NCBI RefSeq assembly: GCF_000022905.1
Contig: NC_012590.1
Location: forward strand, 1,302,001 to 1,366,000
Direction of reading: 5' to 3'
Source: Corynebacterium aurimucosum ATCC 700975
Lineage (GTDB): Bacteria > Actinomycetota > Actinomycetes > Mycobacteriales > Mycobacteriaceae
DNA length: 64,000 bases
The position numbers were made by a program, and so were the translations under genes. Within the stretch, counting starts at the first letter, position 1; every line of letters starts with the position of its first letter. Shown here piece by piece: positions 59,928 through 64,000 of this stretch. The notes under the pieces are model-generated. The model was not told where the DNA came from and made no database searches. It worked only from the letters and a program-made list of their open reading frames with translations.

Positions 59928-60490
59928 AAGCGCACCTTCGTTACCTCCGTCGGGAGAGCGCGCTGCCACGGGTATCGGTCTGGCGATGCCTGGACCGGTT
60001 CGCTGAGGAGCAGGAGAGTATCGGTTCCAGCTGGGCCACCGACCGTGAGTTCACCTTCTCTTATCACAATCGCCGATTCGAAGGTACGGTCCGCGCGCTT
60101 GCTGCGAACAAGAGCCATCGGTACCTCAACGAAAACAGTGTTTCCGCGCCGCAAAACCGTGAGTTCGTTGGTCACATAGCTAGGTCGAATGCGTTCGGCA
60201 GCAATTAAGCCCCACACAAAGACTACGGCCCAGAGCGACAGTAGCAACGCTGCAATCCGCAGAACGCCCGCGGGCAGAAGAAGGTGCACAACGACCATTT
60301 CAACCACCAAAACCGCAGTGATGAATCCGAGCATCTGTAGCCTGCCCGGAGGGTGGGGAAGTGCCACCGCACCCGTGGGGATCAACGTCTGGCCCCGCAT
60401 CCAACGCCACAGGTCCTGGTAAAGTCCCACTTCATACTTGGCAAGGCGAAACCCAGGATGTTTCTCCACAAATCGCCAGACGTTAGCCAC
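59906..60490 (-). CDS. Hypothetical membrane protein coupled to the MerR regulator
   Basis: Unrecognised protein of 194 residues. Residues 1-50 are soluble and aromatic-rich. Two hydrophobic helices follow (about 53-72, LGFITAVLVVEMVVVHLLLP; about 75-97, VLRIAALLLSLWAVVFVWGL), then a mostly polar C-terminal domain of about 95 residues ending in basic residues. The GTG start at 60490 overlaps the stop of the upstream MerR-type regulator by eight nucleotides, so the two are almost certainly translated together. I infer a regulator-effector or envelope-related pair, but the substrate or signal is unknown. Confidence 0.7.
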   Translation of the reverse strand: MANVWRFVEKHPGFRLAKYEVGLYQDLWRWMRGQTLIPTGAVALPHPPGRLQMLGFITAVLVVEMVVVHLLLPAGVLRIAALLLSLWAVVFVWGLIAAERIRPSYVTNELTVLRRGNTVFVEVPMALVRSKRADRTFESAIVIREGELTVGGPAGTDTLLLLSEPVQASPDRYPWQRALPTEVTKVRFYGTTSR

Positions 60491-61172
60491 GTAAGCCTCC
60501 CACCAAAGCCTCGAGTGCTACACTTTGCGCACCTTTTGTCGGAGTGTCAGCCACGGTCAGCGGAGCGTTGCCCGGCCGGAGCGTTGGGTAGATTCCTCGC
60601 ATCAAGCCCCGTGGAAGTATGGACTGCAGCTTGTCGACGATGCTCGCAACCCCCCGATCTTGCGGAGACAGCGAGCCAAGCTCTCGCCATAATGCTTCAC
60701 CTTCGCGGAGGGCTGCAAGGCAATCGTCGTCGGCGAGGTTCTGTCGCAGCTGCTCCCACGTGGCTGATGTAGCGACTCCGGTAAGTGCCATGAGATCCCA
60801 GGAATCTAGTTCGAGTAGAAGCATTGCCGGATCCCCGATGACTTGGCGGAGGGAGTCGCGGATATCCTCTGGTGTCCCTTTGGGGGCTTGAGAAAGGGCA
60901 CGCAAACGTTCTCGCTGCTGCTGCGCCCGAGCAATGCGCTCATCCAGCATGATAAACGAACGCTCGAGCGCATCGGGAGATGTGACATCAGCGATCGGGA
61001 CGCCGGCGTCGATAAGTGCTCGCGCGCGCAGCACCGAAGCCAAGTCAGAGACAGAATAGTCGCGGTAGTTTCCGCTGGTGCGTGCGGGTTCGGGAACCGC
61101 GCCCTTCTCGTGTAAATGGCGCACGGAGCGCACTGAGCATCCAGCGACTGCGGCGACGTCCGATATCTTCAT
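60483..61172 (-). CDS. MerR-family transcriptional regulator
   Basis: DNA-binding regulator of 229 residues. The N-terminal MerR winged helix reads MKISDVAAVAGCSVRSVRHLHEKG (split in motif as MKISDVAAVAGC, SVRSVRHLHEKG), then EPARTSGNYRDYSVSDLASVLRARALIDAGVPIADV. A dimerisation coiled coil covers about residues 75-115, and the C-terminal 110 residues are a Leu-rich sensing domain of no recognised type. There is no cysteine cluster typical of metal sensors. It starts at ATG 61172, six nucleotides after the -10, and its own promoter has the 19-bp spacer typical of MerR control, so autoregulation is likely. Confidence 0.88.
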   Translation of the reverse strand: MKISDVAAVAGCSVRSVRHLHEKGAVPEPARTSGNYRDYSVSDLASVLRARALIDAGVPIADVTSPDALERSFIMLDERIARAQQQRERLRALSQAPKGTPEDIRDSLRQVIGDPAMLLLELDSWDLMALTGVATSATWEQLRQNLADDDCLAALREGEALWRELGSLSPQDRGVASIVDKLQSILPRGLMRGIYPTLRPGNAPLTVADTPTKGAQSVALEALVGGLRG

Positions 61173-61178
61173 ACAATA

Positions 61179-61209
61179 AAGCTAAACCCTCACATAGCGT
61201 GAGGGTCAA
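61179..61209 (-). promoter_or_regulatory. MerR-type promoter with 19-bp spacer and operator
   Basis: On the minus strand TTGACC (61209-61204) and TAGCTT (61184-61179) are separated by 19 bp. The spacer and -35 contain the inverted repeat ACCCTCAC-GCTAT-GTGAGGGT (61206-61186). The -10 ends 6 nt before the ATG. Confidence 0.8.
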
Positions 61210-61243
61210 GTGCTCGGCGCGCAATGCTCCGTGTGGGTTTTCC

Positions 61244-62608
61244 TTAGTTGCGGAAGCCGTGCACCGGCGCCGGGATGAAGCCTCCGCGGTTGATGAAGGT
61301 GGAGTTGCCCACCTGGTTGACCGGGATCACCGGAGCGTAGCCCAAGAGGCCGCCGAAGTTGACCTCGTCGCCGGCCTGAGTGCCAGGGGCGGGGATAACA
61401 CGCACGGCGGTCGTCTTATGGTTCATCACGCCAATGGCGGCTTCATCAGCGATCATGCCGGCGATAGTCTCAGCAGAGGTATCACCCGGGATGGCGATCA
61501 TGTCCAAGCCCACCGAGCAGATCGAGGTCATGGCCTCCAGCTTGTCGATGGAGATGGCACCGGTGCGCACCGCATCGATCATGCCCTTGTCCTCGGAAAC
61601 CGGGATGAAGGAACCGGACAGACCACCCACGCGGGAGCAGGCCATCATGCCGCCCTTCTTGACGGCGTCGTTGAGCAGCGCCAGCGCCGCCGTCGTCCCA
61701 TGCGTGCCCACCTGGTCGAGGCCCATGTGCTCCAGGATGTGGGCGACGGAGTCACCGAGCTCTGCGGTGGGGGCGAGGGAGAGGTCAATGATGCCGAACG
61801 GGACACCGAGGCGCGCCGAAGCCATTTCACCCACGAGCTGGCCGGCGCGGGTGACCTTGAAGGCTGCCTTCTTGACCTCCTCGGCGACCTCGTTGAGGGT
61901 GGCGCCCTCAAGGGAGCCGAGCGCGCGATCGACCACGCCCGGGCCCGATACACCTACGGAAACGACGCAGTCCGGTTCCTCAATGCCGTGGAAGGCACCG
62001 GCCATGAAGGGGTTATCGCCCACGGAGTTGGAGAAGATCACGAGCTTGGCGCAGCCGATGGCGCTGCGATCCTTGGTGAGCTCGGCGGCTTCCTTGATGA
62101 TGCGTCCCATCTGTGCCGCGGCATTCATGTTGATGCCGGCGCGGGAGGAAGCAATGTTCACCGAGGAGCACACCAGGTTCGTCTCTGCCAGGGCTTCCGG
62201 GATGGAACGAATCAGGGCCTTTTCGGCGGTCGTTGCGCCCTTTTCAACAAGCGCGGAGTAGCCGCCGACGAAGTCGACGCCTGTCGCTGCGGCAGCGCGA
62301 TCCAGCGCGCGGGCAACGTCCACGGGGTTTCCTTCGACGCCGGCCACGATGAGTGCGATGGGGGTGACGGAGATGCGCTTGTTGACAATCGGGATGCCGA
62401 GCTCGGCCTCGATTCCCTCGCACACCTCAACCAGGTGTGCGGCGCGGGATGTCACGAGATCGTACACGGCCTCGGCGGTGGCTTCCATGGTGGGGCGTGT
62501 GCAGCCGAGCAGCGAAATGCCCATAGTGACGGTGCGAATATCGAGACGGTACTTCTCGATCATCTCGATGGTGTCGAGAATGCTGGCGGTATTGAAGCGG
62601 TTAAGCAT
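61244..62608 (-). CDS. UPF0210 (DUF711, PFL-like) protein
   Basis: Conserved cytoplasmic protein of 454 residues of the UPF0210 family, distantly similar to pyruvate formate-lyase in sequence but lacking an established reaction. Recognisable blocks are [20 protein letters not shown] at the N-terminus, [54 protein letters not shown] and [14 protein letters not shown] at the C-terminus. It lies 15 nt downstream of a small ACT-domain gene in the same direction, the usual pairing for this family, suggesting that the ACT protein modulates it. Confidence 0.92.
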   Translation of the reverse strand: MLNRFNTASILDTIEMIEKYRLDIRTVTMGISLLGCTRPTMEATAEAVYDLVTSRAAHLVEVCEGIEAELGIPIVNKRISVTPIALIVAGVEGNPVDVARALDRAAAATGVDFVGGYSALVEKGATTAEKALIRSIPEALAETNLVCSSVNIASSRAGINMNAAAQMGRIIKEAAELTKDRSAIGCAKLVIFSNSVGDNPFMAGAFHGIEEPDCVVSVGVSGPGVVDRALGSLEGATLNEVAEEVKKAAFKVTRAGQLVGEMASARLGVPFGIIDLSLAPTAELGDSVAHILEHMGLDQVGTHGTTAALALLNDAVKKGGMMACSRVGGLSGSFIPVSEDKGMIDAVRTGAISIDKLEAMTSICSVGLDMIAIPGDTSAETIAGMIADEAAIGVMNHKTTAVRVIPAPGTQAGDEVNFGGLLGYAPVIPVNQVGNSTFINRGGFIPAPVHGFRN

Positions 62609-62623
62609 GACTGGTTATCGTCC

Positions 62624-62893
62624 CTAAATTTCGTTCATTGCGGTGAACAGCGCTTCCGACTGCACGCGAATGGATTGCTTGATGGACTCACCGACGGTGT
62701 TCATCCGCTCCTGGAGCTGCTGGATGCTGACTTCGTTCTCATCGAATTCGACGCGCAAGATCATGGTGAAGTATTCAGACATGAGGGTCTGGGAGACATC
62801 AACGATATTGACGTTCAGTTCTGCGAGGGCGGTGGACACGGCGGAGATAATGCCGGTGTTATCGACACCGGTAACAGTCATGATGGCGATCAT
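62624..62893 (-). CDS. ACT domain protein (UPF0237)
   Basis: Small regulatory domain of 89 residues, MIAIMTVTGVDNTGIISAVS followed by TALAELNVNIVDVSQTLMSE and FTMILRVEFDENEVSIQQLQERM, a classic beta-alpha-beta-beta-alpha-beta ACT fold. It probably binds an amino acid or other small ligand. Start ATG 62893 is six nucleotides after a -10 TACAAT. It precedes and is likely co-transcribed with the UPF0210 gene. Confidence 0.93.
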   Translation of the reverse strand: MIAIMTVTGVDNTGIISAVSTALAELNVNIVDVSQTLMSEYFTMILRVEFDENEVSIQQLQERMNTVGESIKQSIRVQSEALFTAMNEI

Positions 62894-62899
62894 GACTAG

Positions 62900-62905
62900 A
62901 TTGTA
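62900..62905 (-). promoter_or_regulatory. -10 of leaderless ACT/UPF0210 transcript
   Basis: TACAAT on the minus strand, 6 nt before ATG 62893 (CTAGTC between). A good TAnAnT match. Confidence 0.6.
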
Positions 62906-62959
62906 GCCTGTACGTTTTTCCAGCTGCCCTGGGGTCCTGCAGAGAGATCAGATAGCGCG

Positions 62960-62965
62960 TACGGT
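62960..62965 (+). promoter_or_regulatory. -10 of leaderless NAD(P)-binding protein transcript
   Basis: TACGGT, 7 nt before ATG 62973. Confidence 0.45.
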
Positions 62966-62972
62966 GGCGCTC

Positions 62973-63662
62973 ATGACTGATACGACAACAACTGCACGCA
63001 AGAAGGTTTTGTACATCGGCGGCCACGGAAAGGTTGGGCTATTGGCGGCGCCGAAGCTTGTCGACGCCAACCTCACCGTCCATTCCCTTATCCGTAACCC
63101 TGACCAGGTTTCCGATATAGAAGCCCTCGGTGCCACCGCAGTAGTGCGCGATCTCACCGAGCTTTCTGTTGATGACTGGGCAGAGCTTTTGGCTGACTAT
63201 GACGTCGTCGTGTGGGGCGCTGGAAACGGTGGCCGCGCGGGTGCGGAAGTGACGTGGGCAGTCGACCGCGATGCGGCACTTGCCTCCATCGCTGGCTTGG
63301 AGAAGCTAGCGGAGGAGGGGAAGCACACCCCGGCCTACGTGATGATTTCCTATATCGGCGCTACGGAGAACACGACCGATCCTTCCGATGAGTCGTGGTA
63401 CGCCTACGTGGAGTCCAAGAAGGCCGTAGACAATAAGCTGAATTTGACGGATCTCAACTACCTTATTCTGGGGCCCGCGGCGCTCACAGAAAAGCCTTCC
63501 CGGGGCATCACTGTGCTCGATAACGGTGCCGAGCGCACTAGTGATATGACGACTTCCCGGGAGCTTGTCGCCGAGGTTGTCGCTGAGGTTGCTCGCCGCG
63601 ATAGCTTCCCGGCCTCGCCTCTGGAGTTCATCGATGGCGACGGCGACGTTAAGAACATCTAG
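62973..63662 (+). CDS. NAD(P)-binding atypical SDR protein
   Basis: This 229-residue Rossmann-fold protein begins with a dinucleotide loop VLYIGGHGKVGLLAAPKLVD, then a divergent core with VVVRDLTELSVDDWAELLADYDVVVWGAGNGGR. YAYVESKKAVDNKLNLTDLNYLILGPAALTE contains the family tyrosine-like YVESK segment. It resembles the NmrA/YwnB-type atypical SDRs that act as redox sensors or epimerases; the substrate is unknown. ATG 62973 was preferred over GTG 62964 because TACGGT lies seven bases before it. Its stop overlaps that of the convergent next gene (CTAG). Confidence 0.85.
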   Translation: MTDTTTTARKKVLYIGGHGKVGLLAAPKLVDANLTVHSLIRNPDQVSDIEALGATAVVRDLTELSVDDWAELLADYDVVVWGAGNGGRAGAEVTWAVDRDAALASIAGLEKLAEEGKHTPAYVMISYIGATENTTDPSDESWYAYVESKKAVDNKLNLTDLNYLILGPAALTEKPSRGITVLDNGAERTSDMTTSRELVAEVVAEVARRDSFPASPLEFIDGDGDVKNI

Positions 63663-64000
63663 GAGGCAGGAGATGCCGCGGCGCTAAGCCCGGCACTTAC
63701 TTGCTCGCGGGTCAGACCGTTGTGCAAGCTTGCCTGGCGAAAAGGCTTAGTAGCGAGGTGGGCGGCGATGTACCACCCCGTGGTGCGCTCGAAGGTAGCT
63801 TGGCTTTGGAAGCGCACCACGGCAATACCTTGCTCGCGGAAGGCCCGGGGAGACGTGTGGGATTCAAACTCGTCGCTAATGATTTCTTGAACCGTGCCGT
63901 CGGGGAGGAAGAGGCGCACCTTGGCTTTGTAGTAGTACTCGGTGGGATCGGCATGCGGCACGTGTCGATCGGTCTGCCAGATCTCACTGAGCAGCGCAGG
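63659..64000 (-). CDS. Hypothetical protein, 3' part (start beyond the window)
   Basis: An open frame on the minus strand runs from the window edge to TAG at 63659-63661, giving 113 residues. It includes PALLSEIWQTDR near the edge, then TEYYYKAKVRLFLPDGTVQE, FESHTSPRAFREQGIAVVRF and the C-terminal LHNGLTREQVSAG. No stop precedes it inside the window, so the true start lies past 64000. I do not recognise the family. The stop overlaps the convergent SDR gene by four bases. Confidence 0.65.
   Translation of the reverse strand, partial: PALLSEIWQTDRHVPHADPTEYYYKAKVRLFLPDGTVQEIISDEFESHTSPRAFREQGIAVVRFQSQATFERTTGWYIAAHLATKPFRQASLHNGLTREQVSAGLSAAASPAS

Noticed and set aside
61016..62899. Very long open frame on the plus strand opposite the UPF0210 and ACT genes
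   Set aside because: Its translation is His/Gly/Asp-rich with no family motif, and it lies antisense to well-recognised genes. Third-position GC bias produces such frames.

Overview
The window reads as a chromosomal segment of a high-GC actinobacterium, almost certainly a Corynebacterium. Three things point that way: the gene order pyrB-pyrC-carA-carB-pyrF-mihF-gmk-rpoZ-coaBC-metK-priA-def-fmt-rsmB-rpe-rib genes-uvrC-rapZ-yvcK-whiA-gapA-pgk-tpiA-secG; the pgl-opcA-zwf-tal-tkt pentose phosphate operon beside ctaB/ctaA; and the mptB (lipoglycan mannosyltransferase) / suf operon junction. The species is not determined. A C. aurimucosum/C. minutissimum-like organism is only a guess from overall character. 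No rRNA, tRNA, CRISPR array or prophage was seen.

Layout. 1-7935: end of pyrR and the pyrimidine operon. 8206-10869: mihF, gmk, rpoZ, coaBC (nucleoid protein, GMP kinase, RNA polymerase omega, CoA synthesis). 10888-12208: metK behind a McbR-type operator. 12220-17546: priA, def, fmt, rsmB (replication restart, N-terminal formyl-methionine handling, rRNA methylation). 17575-21800: rpe and riboflavin synthesis (ribD, ribE, ribAB, ribH). 21887-27736: a PH-domain membrane protein, uvrC, rapZ, yvcK, whiA. 28228-31941: glycolytic gapA, pgk, tpiA and then secG, with no ppc between tpiA and secG. 32058-38735 (minus): pgl, opcA, zwf, tal, tkt. 39025-42149: heme O/A synthesis (ctaB plus, ctaA minus) flanking a quinone oxidoreductase. 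42232-45741 (minus): an ABC-2 type exporter and mptB. 45880-52238: the sufR-BDCSUT iron-sulfur operon. 52379-54379 (minus): a solitary fructose-type PTS permease. 54540-56171: an ABC-F protein. 56224-59028: a composite insertion, an IS481-like element split by a nested IS3-family element. 59172-64000: accessory genes, namely a DUF2785-like protein, a MerR-type regulator coupled to a membrane protein, a UPF0210/ACT pair, an NAD(P)-binding protein, and a gene running off the window.

Much of the window is housekeeping. The least ordinary parts are: (i) the IS481-like element, with three 24-bp-spaced iterons at each end, a 15-bp target duplication and a hairpin over the transposase start codon; (ii) a MerR-type promoter with a 19-bp spacer fully occupied by an inverted repeat, firing an apparently leaderless regulator mRNA; (iii) about fourteen genes whose start codon lies only 6-8 nt downstream of a TAnnnT -10 hexamer, suggesting leaderless transcripts; and (iv) recognisable operators for McbR (metK) and probably SufR (suf). 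I found no convincing wholly new multi-gene system.
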